A DNA stretch of 64,000 nucleotides. Source: Corynebacterium sp. p3-SID1056 (GTDB taxonomy: Bacteria > Actinomycetota > Actinomycetes > Mycobacteriales > Mycobacteriaceae). Location: assembly GCF_025152525.1 (NCBI RefSeq), contig NZ_JALXXL010000006.1:62001-126000 (forward strand). The letters are read 5' to 3'. The position numbers were made by a program, and so were the translations under genes. Below, piece after piece: positions 18,208 to 26,915 of this stretch (positions are counted from its first letter, which is position 1; each line of letters begins with the position of its first letter). The notes under the pieces were generated by a model. The model saw only the letters and a list, made by a program, of their open reading frames with translations, searched no databases and had not been told where the DNA came from.

Positions 18208-18849
18208 TTATTCGTCCTTACTACTTCCCGTTGTAGGCTCAATCTCAAACGGCACGATGTGCGGCTGCGCCTCTAAACCGCGCAGCCCGTTCCAACACAT
18301 GTTGGCAATGTGGGCGGCCGTTTCGTACTTGTCCGGCTGCCGCTTATCCAGCCACCACAGGGCGGTATTCGACACCGTGCCAACGAGTGCCTGCCCGTAC
18401 AACATGGCCACCGACGCATCTAATCCGCGCTGCCGAAACGCCTGCTCCAACAGCGCCGAGACCTGCGAGGTCACCCGGTTGAGCAGTGTGGCATACGACG
18501 GCTTCTCCCCCGGCGGCTGACCGCGCGCAATAATGATAAACCCGTCTGTTTCCTCTTCCACGTACGTCAGCACGGCGACCACGCCCTTCTCAATGCGCTC
18601 GCGCCACCGACCGTGCTGGATCACCGTAAAGATGCGCTCCTCCAGCTTGGCCATCTCTTGCTCGATCACCGCGCGGTACAGGCCCTCCTTGCCACCGAAG
18701 TGCTCGTAGATGGCGGGCTTGGACACCTCCGCACGCGCGGCGAGTTCTTCGACAGAAATACCGTCGAGGCCGCGTTCTGCAAACGCGGCGCAACCGACGT
18801 GGATGAGTTGATCCCGGCGCTGCGCGCCGGTCATTCGCTGACGGGCCAT
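18208..18849 (-). CDS. TetR/AcrR-family transcriptional regulator
   Basis: A 213-residue repressor-type protein. The N-terminal helix-turn-helix domain is typical (RRDQLIHVGCAAFAERGLDG, then VEELAARAEVSKPAIYEHFG with the KPAIYEHF recognition helix). The C-terminal ligand domain, with a WWLDKRQPDKYETAAHIANM stretch, is shared by many actinobacterial TetR proteins. Ligand and targets are not evident. It directly precedes mfd on the same strand and is divergent from tRNA-Gln. ATG 18849 is chosen because the family begins just before this helix region. Confidence 0.9.
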   Translation of the reverse strand: MARQRMTGAQRRDQLIHVGCAAFAERGLDGISVEELAARAEVSKPAIYEHFGGKEGLYRAVIEQEMAKLEERIFTVIQHGRWRERIEKGVVAVLTYVEEETDGFIIIARGQPPGEKPSYATLLNRVTSQVSALLEQAFRQRGLDASVAMLYGQALVGTVSNTALWWLDKRQPDKYETAAHIANMCWNGLRGLEAQPHIVPFEIEPTTGSSKDE

Positions 18850-18910
18850 GCATTCCAGCTTACGTACCGCGCACCACGGCCTGGTATTTAAGGTTTTGGC
18901 AACCATGCGC

Positions 18911-18916
18911 TAGAAT
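18911..18916 (+). promoter_or_regulatory. -10 box of tRNA-Gln
   Basis: TAGAAT, ending 12 bases before the tRNA 5' end. Confidence 0.7.
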
Positions 18917-18928
18917 GAGTGCCTGCTG

Positions 18929-19000
18929 TTCCCCATGGTGTAATCGGCAACACTACGGTTTTTGGTACCGTCATTCTAGGTTCGAGTCCTGGTGGGGAAG
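18929..19000 (+). tRNA. tRNA-Gln (anticodon UUG)
   Basis: Acceptor stem TTCCCCA/TGGGGAA with discriminator G, anticodon stem ACGGT/ACCGT with loop TTTTGGT giving anticodon UUG, and T loop TTCGAGT. The 72-nt gene does not encode a full CCA end (the bases after the discriminator are CAA), so CCA must be added enzymatically. A strong terminator follows. Confidence 0.95.
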
Positions 19001-19003
19001 CAA

Positions 19004-19036
19004 GTGCCCGGCCCGCGCTGTACGCGGGCCGGGCAC
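19004..19036 (+). terminator. Terminator of tRNA-Gln
   Basis: A perfect 14-bp G+C-rich stem (GTGCCCGGCCCGCG with its complement) around a CTGTA loop, followed by TGTT. The T-run is weak but the stem is very stable. Confidence 0.8.
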
Positions 19037-19101
19037 TGTTACATGTTCAGGCGCGTCTAAACTGACATCGGTTTATCGCCCCACTGGAAGGTTCGCTGTC
19101 C

Positions 19102-19269
19102 ATGCCCCGCCCGATTCACAGCTCAACCAAGTACGTCCCTGCACTCGACGGCATCCGCGTCATGTGGCCCACCGCAGCAACCGGCAGACCGTCGAACGCC
19201 TTCCCCGCCGGTGTAGAAACCGCGGACATCCCGAAAGATGCCGAAGTCAGCTCCGAGGGGCCGAAGTAG
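19102..19269 (+). pseudogene. Probable remnant of an acyltransferase-3 gene
   Basis: A 55-codon reading frame from ATG 19102, preceded by a GGAAGG ribosome binding site and a TAAACT box at 19058-19063. The start MPRPIHSSTKYVPALDGIRV looks like the opening of acyltransferase-3 (OafA-like) membrane proteins, where YxPALDGLR leads into the first helix. Here no hydrophobic helix follows; a Pro/Ala-rich tail runs to the stop. The simplest reading is a gene that lost most of its interior and kept its promoter and start. It overlaps the 3' end of the convergent multicopper oxidase gene by 23 bp. Confidence 0.5.
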
Positions 19270-20704
19270 GGATTCTGAACTGGCCCATCATGCCCTCATC
19301 CTCGTGGAAGAGCATGTGGCAGTGGTACATGAACGTGTAGTCGTCGTTGCGGTGCATGGGAATGTCCACGTGCAGGCGCACCGTTGACAGCGGCGGGACG
19401 TAGATGGTGTCGTGCCAGCCCTCGGTGAACTCCACCTCGCCGCCTTCGACATCCAACACGCGAAAGCGCGCGTTGTGGATGTGGAAGTTGTGCGGCCAGT
19501 CTGCGTTCTCGTTGGTCACGGTCCAGATTTCTGGGCCTTCTTCCGTCTTTTCAAAATCAATGCGGTCCATGTCCATGGACTGCTCGTTGATCTGGAAGCC
19601 GTTGAGCCGGAATTCCCGCTCGGCCACGGCGTCGGCCGTTTTCACCGGTGCCGTCTCCGGCAGTGCTGGAGACGCTTCCTGGTCAAGCGTGTCCGGCACC
19701 TTGATCTGCATGAGGTCGAAGACATCGGTGAGCCCGAAGCCGTTGGCTCCCTCCTCGTCGGGCAGTCCCCCACGGTCGGGCACGCCGATGGAGCGCAACT
19801 CCAGGTCCTTGCCCGGCTGAAGGTCCACGATCACTTCGGCGCGCTCGCCCGGGCTGAGCAGGATGGAATCCACTTCCACGGGACGCTCCAGCAGCCCCTG
19901 GTCGGTGGCAATCACATGGAAAGGCACGCCCAGGCTCAGGTTGTGGAAGCGCATGGTCGCGCCGTTGAGCAGCCGCAGGCGCAGACGCCCGGCCTGCGCC
20001 TCGAGTTCCGGCTTAGTGATGCCGTTGACAAGCGGCGTATCGCCCAACAACCCGTAGGTGGGGTCGATCGTCTCGTCGAGCTGACCATCGTCGGTGAACT
20101 TCGCATCAGTAAGCACCACCGGAATGTCGTCCACGCCGTACGTATTCGGCAACCCGAGTGCATCGGAGGCCTCGTCGGCGACCACGATGCCACCGGCTAA
20201 GCCCCGGTAGGCGTGCAGCGCGGACACCCCGTGCGGGTGCGGGTGGTACCACAAGGTCGCCGCGTCCTGCTCCACGGTCCACGTCGGCGTCCAGGTCTCC
20301 CCCGGCGGGAACGTCAACGCTGGCCCGCCGTCGGCGTCGGCCGCCAGGTGCATGCCGTGCCAGTGCACCACGGTCGGCTCGGGGACCTCGTTGCGTACGG
20401 TCATGCGGATGTGCTCGCCCTTGCGCATGTACAGCGTCGGGCCGAGGAAAGCGCCGTTAAAGCCCCAAGTCTTACTTGTCACTCCGGGCAGGATCTCGTG
20501 GGTGCCTTCCTGCGCGGTCAGTTCGAAAGTACGGGTGTTGCCGTCGAGTTCTCCCTCGTACAACGGCGGGATGGGCAGCGGCCGCGCAGGTTTATCGGCG
20601 CCTTTCGGCGTGGGTTGGTCGCTCCTTGAGCAAGCCGCAAGCACCGTTCCGGCGCTCAGGACCATACCTTTGAAAAATGTGCGTCGGGAAAATCCGCGTG
20701 CCAT
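19247..20704 (-). CDS. Exported multicopper oxidase
   Basis: A 485-residue three-domain oxidase of the CueO/CotA type, likely oxidising Cu(I) or other metals outside the membrane. The N-terminus carries both a twin-arginine motif (SRRTFFKG, residues 6-13) and a lipobox LAAC (Cys25), suggesting folded export followed by lipid anchoring. All copper motifs are present: HWHG 114-117, WYHPHPHG 152-159, NFHIH, and the HCHMLFH type-1/type-3 motif at 461-467 followed by methionines (EGMM). AGGAGGT precedes ATG 20704. It is divergent from the MFS gene; no copper regulator is adjacent. Confidence 0.94.
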   Translation of the reverse strand: MARGFSRRTFFKGMVLSAGTVLAACSRSDQPTPKGADKPARPLPIPPLYEGELDGNTRTFELTAQEGTHEILPGVTSKTWGFNGAFLGPTLYMRKGEHIRMTVRNEVPEPTVVHWHGMHLAADADGGPALTFPPGETWTPTWTVEQDAATLWYHPHPHGVSALHAYRGLAGGIVVADEASDALGLPNTYGVDDIPVVLTDAKFTDDGQLDETIDPTYGLLGDTPLVNGITKPELEAQAGRLRLRLLNGATMRFHNLSLGVPFHVIATDQGLLERPVEVDSILLSPGERAEVIVDLQPGKDLELRSIGVPDRGGLPDEEGANGFGLTDVFDLMQIKVPDTLDQEASPALPETAPVKTADAVAEREFRLNGFQINEQSMDMDRIDFEKTEEGPEIWTVTNENADWPHNFHIHNARFRVLDVEGGEVEFTEGWHDTIYVPPLSTVRLHVDIPMHRNDDYTFMYHCHMLFHEDEGMMGQFRIPTSAPRS

Positions 20705-20769
20705 GCCTTACCTCCTGCTTATTCGCGAGTTTGGTGCGCCTAATACGCGCGCATGTTCTGCATCAACCC

Positions 20770-20775
20770 TACTAT
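20770..20775 (+). promoter_or_regulatory. Leaderless -10 box of MFS gene
   Basis: TACTAT, then 8 bases, then ATG 20784. This supports ATG 20784 as start rather than longer in-frame readings that would run into the divergent oxidase gene. Confidence 0.5.
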
Positions 20776-20783
20776 TTGGGCCT

Positions 20784-22028
20784 ATGAGCACATCCCCCGA
20801 TTCGGCAATGCCGCACCAGGAGTACAACGCGCGCCGCTTTATCTGGTCGAACGGCCTGCAGGGCATCGGCGATCAGATTGTCGCCGCAAAGACGGTGCTG
20901 CCGTGGTTATTCACCGCAGCTGGCGTCCCGCCGGCGTTTACCTCGCTGCTCGTGCCGATCCGCGAGTCTGGCTCGATGCTCCCGCAAGCCGCGCTTACCC
21001 CCTGGGTCACCGCGCAGGCAAAACGCAAGCGCGCCTGGCTCATCGGCTCGTGGGGCCAGGCAGCTTCGGCCGCGCTCATCGCGCTCAGTGCCATGCTTTT
21101 CGACGGCGCCCTGCTCGGCGTCATCGTCCTCGTCCTGCTCGCCGCGCTATCGATCTTCCGTGCCCTGTGCTCAATTGCGGGCAAAGATGTCCAGGGCCGC
21201 ACCATCGCGAAAGGCACCCGCGGTGTGATCACGGGCCGCGCCACCGCGCTCTCAGGTGCGTTTACCCTGGCAATCGGCCTGTTTTTATCCTTCCTGCCGA
21301 ACGATTTGCCTCGCTGGGTGATCGTGGCGCTCCTTGCTGTGGGTGCCTCCACATGGGCGTTCGCCTCCCTCGTCTTCCGCTCCATCAAGGAGCCCGCAGA
21401 GGATCCTTCCCCGAAGTCCAAGGAAAACTGGGCCAAGCAGACCTACGACCTGGTCAAGGGCGATCGGCAGCTGCAGCGATTCCTCGTCGTGCGCTCGCTC
21501 ATGCTGGTCACCGCGCTGTCTACCCCGTTCATCGTGGTGCTTGCGCAAACGGAGGGCGCGGATCTGTCCAGCCTGGGCGCGTTCATTATCGCCTCCGGCG
21601 GCGCCGCGCTGCTCGGCGGGCGTATTTCCGGTGTCTTTTCGGACCGTTCTTCGAAGACGACGATGGCGTGGGCGGCCGGGGTGGCGTCGACAAGCTTGCT
21701 CCTGCTCGTCGCGAGCGCGAACCTGCTGCCCGCGGCGGCCAACGCGTGGATCATGCCGATCGGCTTTTTCGTGGTGAACCTCGCGCACACTGCGGTGCGT
21801 GTGAGCCGCAAAACCTACCTGGTGGATATGGCTGATGGCGACCGACGCACTCTGATTACCGGTGCCGCAAACACCGTGATGGGCGTCGTGCTGCTGCTCG
21901 TCGGCGCGCTTTCTTCGGCTATCTCCGTGTTTGGGCCGCAGACGACGCTGATCTTCCTGGCCATCGTCGGTTTCATCGGCGTCGCCTCCGCCGCGAACCT
22001 CAAAGACGTCTCCAGCGGCGCCGCGTAG
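20784..22028 (+). CDS. Major facilitator superfamily transporter
   Basis: A 414-residue protein with about ten to twelve membrane segments. The N-terminal QEYNARRFIWSNGLQGIGDQ leads into the first helix, a cytoplasmic loop with KSKENWAKQTYDLVKGDRQL divides the halves, and the GGRISGVFSDRSSKT loop resembles the MFS loop 2/8 signature. Substrate is not evident; divergence from a multicopper oxidase suggests but does not show a link to metals. The promoter box fixes the start. glmU follows 61 bp downstream on the same strand. Confidence 0.85.
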   Translation: MSTSPDSAMPHQEYNARRFIWSNGLQGIGDQIVAAKTVLPWLFTAAGVPPAFTSLLVPIRESGSMLPQAALTPWVTAQAKRKRAWLIGSWGQAASAALIALSAMLFDGALLGVIVLVLLAALSIFRALCSIAGKDVQGRTIAKGTRGVITGRATALSGAFTLAIGLFLSFLPNDLPRWVIVALLAVGASTWAFASLVFRSIKEPAEDPSPKSKENWAKQTYDLVKGDRQLQRFLVVRSLMLVTALSTPFIVVLAQTEGADLSSLGAFIIASGGAALLGGRISGVFSDRSSKTTMAWAAGVASTSLLLLVASANLLPAAANAWIMPIGFFVVNLAHTAVRVSRKTYLVDMADGDRRTLITGAANTVMGVVLLLVGALSSAISVFGPQTTLIFLAIVGFIGVASAANLKDVSSGAA

Positions 22029-22089
22029 CGGTGGATACGTTAACGTAAGAAGACATCTGCCCTTATGTAGTGAATTAAAGGAGCTAAGC

Positions 22090-23529
22090 GTGGCCAACAA
22101 CTCTCAGCGCGCCGTCGTCGTTCTCGCGGCCGGTGCCGGAACCCGGATGAAGTCGACGAAGCAGAAGACGCTGCACGAGATCGGCGGGCGCAGCCTGCTG
22201 TCGCACTCGCTGCACGCTGCGGCGGCGGTCGAGCCCGCGCACGTCGTGGCCGTGGTCGGCCACCAGCGCGACCAGGTCTCCCCTGCGGTCGATGCGATCG
22301 CTGAAGAGATGGGCATCCAGATTCTGCAGGCCGTGCAGGAGGAGCAAAACGGCACCGGCCATGCCGTCCAGTGCGGCCTTGGGGCGATCCCGGATTTTGA
22401 GGGCACCGTGGTTGTGACCAACGGCGACGTGCCGCTGTTGCAGCCGGCAACTATTGACGCGCTGATCGAAGAGCACGAGCAGGCCCACGCCGCCGTGACC
22501 GTGCTCTCCCTGGAGTTTGCCAACCCGACTGGCTACGGCCGCATCATCCGTGACGAGGCGGGCAACGTCCGCGAGATCGTCGAAGAAAAGGACGCCAACG
22601 AAGCACAGAAGCAGGTCCACGAGGTCAACTCCGGCGTCTTCGCCTTCGATGGCGCGGTGCTACGCGACGCGCTCACCCGCATCAACTCGGACAACGCACA
22701 AGGCGAGCTCTACATCACCGACGTGTTGGGCATCGCCCGCGGCGACGGGAAGAAGGTGGCTGCCTTCATCGCGCAGGACGCCCGCGAGCTCGCCGGCGTC
22801 AACGACCGTGTCCAGCTGGCCGCTGCCGGCAAGGAACTCAACCGCCGCCTCGTGGAGCAGGCAATGCGCGCCGGCGCGACTGTAGTCGACCCGGACACCA
22901 CGTGGATCGGCGTGGACGTGGAAATCGGCCAGGACGTGACCATCCACCCGAACACCCAGCTGTGGGGCTCCACCGTCATCGGCGACCGCGCGGAGATCGG
23001 CCCGGACACCACGCTGACCGACATGGAGGTGCACGCTGGCGCGAAGGTCGTGCGCACGCAGGGCGAACTCGGCGTGATCGGCGAGGACGCTACCGTCGGC
23101 CCGTTCACCTACATCCGCCCGGGCACCGAGCTGGGCGCCCGCGGCAAGCTCGGCGGTTTCGTCGAGTCCAAGAACGCCAAGATCGGCGAGGGCTCGAAGG
23201 TCCCGCACCTGACCTACATTGGCGACGCGACCGTCGGCCGCGAATCCAACATCGGCGCCTCCTCCGTCTTTGCCAACTACGACGGGGTGAACAAGCACCA
23301 CACCACCATCGGCGACCACTGCCGGACCGGCTCTGACACCATGTTCGTCGCTCCGGTCACCATCGGTGATGGTGCCTACACCGCCGCGGGTACAGTAGTG
23401 ACTGAAGATGTCCCGTCTGGCGCGCTCGCCATCAAGGAGGGCCGCCAGCGCAACATCGAGGGCTGGGTGGAAAAGCGCCGCCCCGGAACCGACGCTGCGG
23501 AAGCGGCGAAAAACGCACGCGAGAACTAA
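22090..23529 (+). CDS. glmU: Bifunctional GlcN-1-P acetyltransferase/UDP-GlcNAc pyrophosphorylase
   Basis: Makes UDP-N-acetylglucosamine, the precursor of peptidoglycan and of mycothiol, by acetylating glucosamine-1-phosphate and then transferring uridylyl. The 479-residue protein has the N-terminal nucleotidyltransferase motif LAAGAGTRMKS (residues 12-22) and a C-terminal left-handed beta-helix of hexapeptide repeats, ending in the acetyltransferase region FVESKNAKIGEGSKVPHLTY and SSVFANYDGVNKHHT. GTG 22090 follows AAAGGAG. The prs gene begins 9 bp after its stop, a pairing conserved widely in bacteria. Confidence 0.98.
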   Translation: MANNSQRAVVVLAAGAGTRMKSTKQKTLHEIGGRSLLSHSLHAAAAVEPAHVVAVVGHQRDQVSPAVDAIAEEMGIQILQAVQEEQNGTGHAVQCGLGAIPDFEGTVVVTNGDVPLLQPATIDALIEEHEQAHAAVTVLSLEFANPTGYGRIIRDEAGNVREIVEEKDANEAQKQVHEVNSGVFAFDGAVLRDALTRINSDNAQGELYITDVLGIARGDGKKVAAFIAQDARELAGVNDRVQLAAAGKELNRRLVEQAMRAGATVVDPDTTWIGVDVEIGQDVTIHPNTQLWGSTVIGDRAEIGPDTTLTDMEVHAGAKVVRTQGELGVIGEDATVGPFTYIRPGTELGARGKLGGFVESKNAKIGEGSKVPHLTYIGDATVGRESNIGASSVFANYDGVNKHHTTIGDHCRTGSDTMFVAPVTIGDGAYTAAGTVVTEDVPSGALAIKEGRQRNIEGWVEKRRPGTDAAEAAKNAREN

Positions 23530-23538
23530 AGGATCGCA

Positions 23539-24516
23539 ATGACTGGATACTCAACTGAAAGCCACAAAGACCTCAAGGTCTTCACTGGTCGCGCACATAC
23601 GGCACTTGCTGAACGGGTGGCCGCGGAGCTCGGGATCGAGCTGGTGCCCACCACCGCTCGCGATTTCGCCAACGGCGAGATCTTCATCCGTTTCGAGGAG
23701 TCTGTCCGTGGCGCAGACTGCTTCGTTATGCAGTCGCACGCGCAGCCGCTGAACAAGTGGCTCATGGAGCAGCTCATCATGATTGACGCGCTCAAGCGCG
23801 GCTCCGCCAAGCGCATCACCGCGATCCTGCCCTTCTACCCCTACGCCCGCCAGGACAAGAAGCACCGCGGCCGCGAGCCGATCTCGGCCCGCCTGATCGC
23901 GGACCTGCTCACCGCCGCTGGCGCGGACCGCATCGTCTCGGTGGATCTGCACACGGACCAGATCCAGGGCTTCTTCGACGGCCCGGTCGACCACATGCAC
24001 GCCCAGCCGATCCTGGTGGACTACATCAAGTCCAAGTACTCCCTGGACAACCTCGTGGTTGTCTCGCCCGACGCAGGTCGCGTGAAGACGGCGGAGAAGT
24101 GGGCCAACGCGATGGGCGACGCCCCGATGGCCTTTGTGCACAAGACCCGCGACATCGATGCGGCAAACAAGGTGGTGTCCAACCGCGTCGTCGGCGACGT
24201 TGCCGGCAAGGACTGCGTGCTCATGGACGACATGATCGACACCGGCGGCACCATCGCGGGTGCCGTCGGCGTGCTCAAGGAGGCGGGCGCAAAGTCCGTC
24301 GTCATTGCCTGCACCCACGGTGTGTTCTCCGACCCGGCCCGTGAGCGCCTGAGCGAGTGCGGCGCGGAAGAGGTCATCACCACCGACACCCTGCCGCAGT
24401 CCACCGAGGGCTGGAAGAACCTCACGGTGCTGTCCATTGCCCCGCTGCTGGCAAAGACGATCCGCGAGATCTTCGAAAACGGCTCGGTGACCACCCTCTT
24501 CGAGGGCCAGGCATAG
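23539..24516 (+). CDS. prs: Ribose-phosphate pyrophosphokinase
   Basis: Makes PRPP from ribose-5-phosphate and ATP for nucleotide, histidine, tryptophan and, in corynebacteria, decaprenyl-phosphoarabinose synthesis. At 325 residues it is a class I enzyme, with the catalytic loop ILPFYPYARQDKKHRGREPI, the VDLHTDQIQGFF magnesium region and the PRPP motif CVLMDDMIDTGGTI. It is in operon with glmU upstream and apparently the amino acid permease downstream, whose start codon follows the prs stop directly. Confidence 0.98.
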   Translation: MTGYSTESHKDLKVFTGRAHTALAERVAAELGIELVPTTARDFANGEIFIRFEESVRGADCFVMQSHAQPLNKWLMEQLIMIDALKRGSAKRITAILPFYPYARQDKKHRGREPISARLIADLLTAAGADRIVSVDLHTDQIQGFFDGPVDHMHAQPILVDYIKSKYSLDNLVVVSPDAGRVKTAEKWANAMGDAPMAFVHKTRDIDAANKVVSNRVVGDVAGKDCVLMDDMIDTGGTIAGAVGVLKEAGAKSVVIACTHGVFSDPARERLSECGAEEVITTDTLPQSTEGWKNLTVLSIAPLLAKTIREIFENGSVTTLFEGQA

Positions 24517-25869
24517 GTGAGTGAGTTCACCGCCCCGCCGGTCGACGATGGAGGTCTGAAGCGCGGGGTGAAAACCCGCCACATGCAGATGATCGCCCTG
24601 GGCTCGTCCATCGGCACAGGGTTGTTCCTGGGCTCCGCGGAATCGATCAACTACGCTGGTCCTGCGGTGCTCCTCGGCTTTGTCATCGTCGGCGCGATCG
24701 TCTACCTGCTCATGCGCATGCTGGGCGAGATGGCGGTCGCGCACCCGGTCTCCGGCTCCTTTGCCGCCTACGCGCGCGATTTTATCGGCCCGCGGGCCGG
24801 TTTCATCGTGGGTTGGAACTGGTGGTTTACCACCATCGTGGTGGGTATGATCGAGCTTACCGCGATGGGCACCTTCTTAGACTTTTGGTTCCCCGACATC
24901 CCCCACTGGCTCACCGCCCTGGTCACCCTGGCCATCGTCGTGGTGATCAACGCCGCCCGCGTGAGCGTGTTTGCGGAGGCCGAGTACTGGCTTTCCTTTA
25001 TCAAGGTCGTCGCTCTGACCTTGATGATCATCTTGGGGCTCGTGCTCGTCCTCGGCCTGGGGCCCGAGCCCGCGGTGGGCACGGAGAACCTGTTTATCCA
25101 CGGCGGCTTCTTCCCGAACGGCGCCACCGGCGTGCTCTTCTCTTTAGTCGCGGTGACGTTTACCTTCGGCGGCATCATGTCAATCGGCACGGCCGCGGGC
25201 GAGGCCGAAAACCCCTCTACGACGATCCCGCGCGCGGTCAATTCCGTCATCTGGCGCATCCTGCTGTTCTACTTGGGCGGCATGAGCGTCATCCTGCTGC
25301 TCGCGCCATGGGACGAGCAGGGCGATTCAGCCAGCCCGTTCATCCGGGTGCTTACCGCCGTCGGCGTCGATGGCGCTGCCCACCTGCTCAACCTGGTGAT
25401 CCTGGTGGCAGTGGCCTCGGTGTGCAACACGATGACTTACTCGGGCAGCCGCATGCTGCGCGACTTGGCGCGCAACGGCCAGGCACCGGAGTTCTTCGGC
25501 GAAACAACAAAGAAGGGCCTGCCGCTGAGGGCCCTGCTTTTCGACGCCGCGCTCATGGGCGTCGTCGTCATCCTCAATTATTTCTTCGAGGGGAAGGTCT
25601 TCGCGATCCTCCTGGCGATCATCGTGGGCTCCGAGCTGATCACGTGGGCGTCGATAAGCTTTGCGCACCTGCGCTTCCGCGCGAACGGCGGTCAATCGAG
25701 CTTCGCCGCTCCGCTCTATCCCTACGCCAACTGGCTGTGCGCAGGCTTTTACGTGCTCGTGCTGGTGCTCATGGCGTTCTTGCCGGACTACCGGGTGGGG
25801 CTTGGCGCGCTGATCGCCTGGGTCATTGGCCTGAGCATAATTGGGGCGACGAGGACACACGCGGCCTAA
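24517..25869 (+). CDS. Amino acid permease, AAT/APC family
   Basis: A 450-residue transporter with twelve predicted membrane segments. The opening GLKRGVKTRHMQMIALGSSI, then GTGLFLGSA and MRMLGEMAVAHPVSGSFAAY, are the signature of the AroP/GabP/ProY group that imports amino acids with protons. Substrate within the group cannot be told from sequence; an aromatic or GABA substrate would fit the aminotransferase and succinate-semialdehyde dehydrogenase genes downstream, but this is only context. GTG 24517 follows the prs stop with no gap. Its stop codon TAA is also the first three bases of the -10 box of the next gene. Confidence 0.9.
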   Translation: MSEFTAPPVDDGGLKRGVKTRHMQMIALGSSIGTGLFLGSAESINYAGPAVLLGFVIVGAIVYLLMRMLGEMAVAHPVSGSFAAYARDFIGPRAGFIVGWNWWFTTIVVGMIELTAMGTFLDFWFPDIPHWLTALVTLAIVVVINAARVSVFAEAEYWLSFIKVVALTLMIILGLVLVLGLGPEPAVGTENLFIHGGFFPNGATGVLFSLVAVTFTFGGIMSIGTAAGEAENPSTTIPRAVNSVIWRILLFYLGGMSVILLLAPWDEQGDSASPFIRVLTAVGVDGAAHLLNLVILVAVASVCNTMTYSGSRMLRDLARNGQAPEFFGETTKKGLPLRALLFDAALMGVVVILNYFFEGKVFAILLAIIVGSELITWASISFAHLRFRANGGQSSFAAPLYPYANWLCAGFYVLVLVLMAFLPDYRVGLGALIAWVIGLSIIGATRTHAA

Positions 25870-25872
25870 AAT
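25867..25872 (+). promoter_or_regulatory. Leaderless -10 box of pat, overlapping a stop codon
   Basis: TAAAAT, whose TAA is the permease stop codon, then 8 bases, then ATG 25881. Confidence 0.65.
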
Positions 25873-25880
25873 AGGCAGGC

Positions 25881-26915
25881 ATGATTCGAAACGACCTCGC
25901 TTCCCTACCCGCTTACGTCCCCGGTGCGCGCGAAGCATCCCCAGAGACGATCAAGCTCTCCTCCAACGAATCTGCCGCCGGCCCACTGCCTGCGGTGCAG
26001 GAGGCAATGAACAAAGAACTCGCCGGGGCGAACCGCTACCCGGACATGGGCGCGGTGGATCTGCGTCAAGCCCTCGCCGCGCACCTCGGCGTCTCCTTCG
26101 AGCAGGTCGCGGTGGGCACCGGTTCCTCGGCCCTGTGCCAGCAGCTGGTGTGCGCGACCGCGCAGCCGGGCGATGAGGTGATCTTCCCCTGGCGCTCCTT
26201 CGAGGCCTACCCCATCTTCGTGCAGATCGCCGGCGCGACCCCGCGTCCAATCCCGCTTGATGCACAGCACCGCGTCGACTTGGAGGCAATGACTGGAGCA
26301 ATCAATGACGCGACCCGGCTGATCTTCGTGTGCAACCCGAATAACCCGACCGGGACCACCATCACCACCGCCGAGTGGGATGCATTTATGGCAAAGGTGC
26401 CTGGCCATGTCACCGTGGCGCTGGACGAGGCCTACTTTGAATACAACCTCGCGGACGACACCCCGGTCGCCACCGAGGAGATCCTGAAGTACCCCAACGT
26501 GGTGGGCCTGCGCACTTTTTCGAAGGCCTACGGGCTCGCCGGCGTGCGCGTGGGTTATGCATTTGGCCCGGCGGACCTGATCGAGGCGATCAACAAGGTT
26601 GCCGTGCCCTTTTCCGTCAGCTCGGTGGCCCAGGCAGGAGCAATTGCCTCGCTCGAGGCGCGTGACGAGCTTGCGGTACGCGTTGAAGAGACCTGCGCCC
26701 AGCGCTCGCGCCTGACAGATACGCTCAAGGAGTACGGCACGCCTGAGTCACAGAGCAACTTCGTGTGGCTGCCAAATGCCCCAGAGGGTTTTGCCACCGA
26801 CATGGCCGCCCACGGCGTGCTGGTGCGCGCCTTCCCCGAAGGCACCCGCATTACGGTGACCAACGAGGAAGAGACGAACGCGCTCCTTAGCGCTCTGCAG
26901 CGCGTACTGGACTAG
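25881..26915 (+). CDS. pat: Aromatic amino acid (HisC-like) aminotransferase
   Basis: A 344-residue class I PLP aminotransferase. The sequence RNDLASLPAYVPGARE, KLSSNESAAGPLP and NRYPDMGAVDLR, with K215 in TFSKAYGLAGVRVGY as the PLP lysine and FVCNPNNPTGT as the cofactor-binding loop, matches corynebacterial Pat, which transaminates phenylpyruvate and related aromatic keto acids. It is related to histidinol-phosphate aminotransferase and could be misnamed hisC; there are no his genes nearby. Probably leaderless. It converges with gabD with a 4-bp overlap. Confidence 0.88.
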   Translation: MIRNDLASLPAYVPGAREASPETIKLSSNESAAGPLPAVQEAMNKELAGANRYPDMGAVDLRQALAAHLGVSFEQVAVGTGSSALCQQLVCATAQPGDEVIFPWRSFEAYPIFVQIAGATPRPIPLDAQHRVDLEAMTGAINDATRLIFVCNPNNPTGTTITTAEWDAFMAKVPGHVTVALDEAYFEYNLADDTPVATEEILKYPNVVGLRTFSKAYGLAGVRVGYAFGPADLIEAINKVAVPFSVSSVAQAGAIASLEARDELAVRVEETCAQRSRLTDTLKEYGTPESQSNFVWLPNAPEGFATDMAAHGVLVRAFPEGTRITVTNEEETNALLSALQRVLD

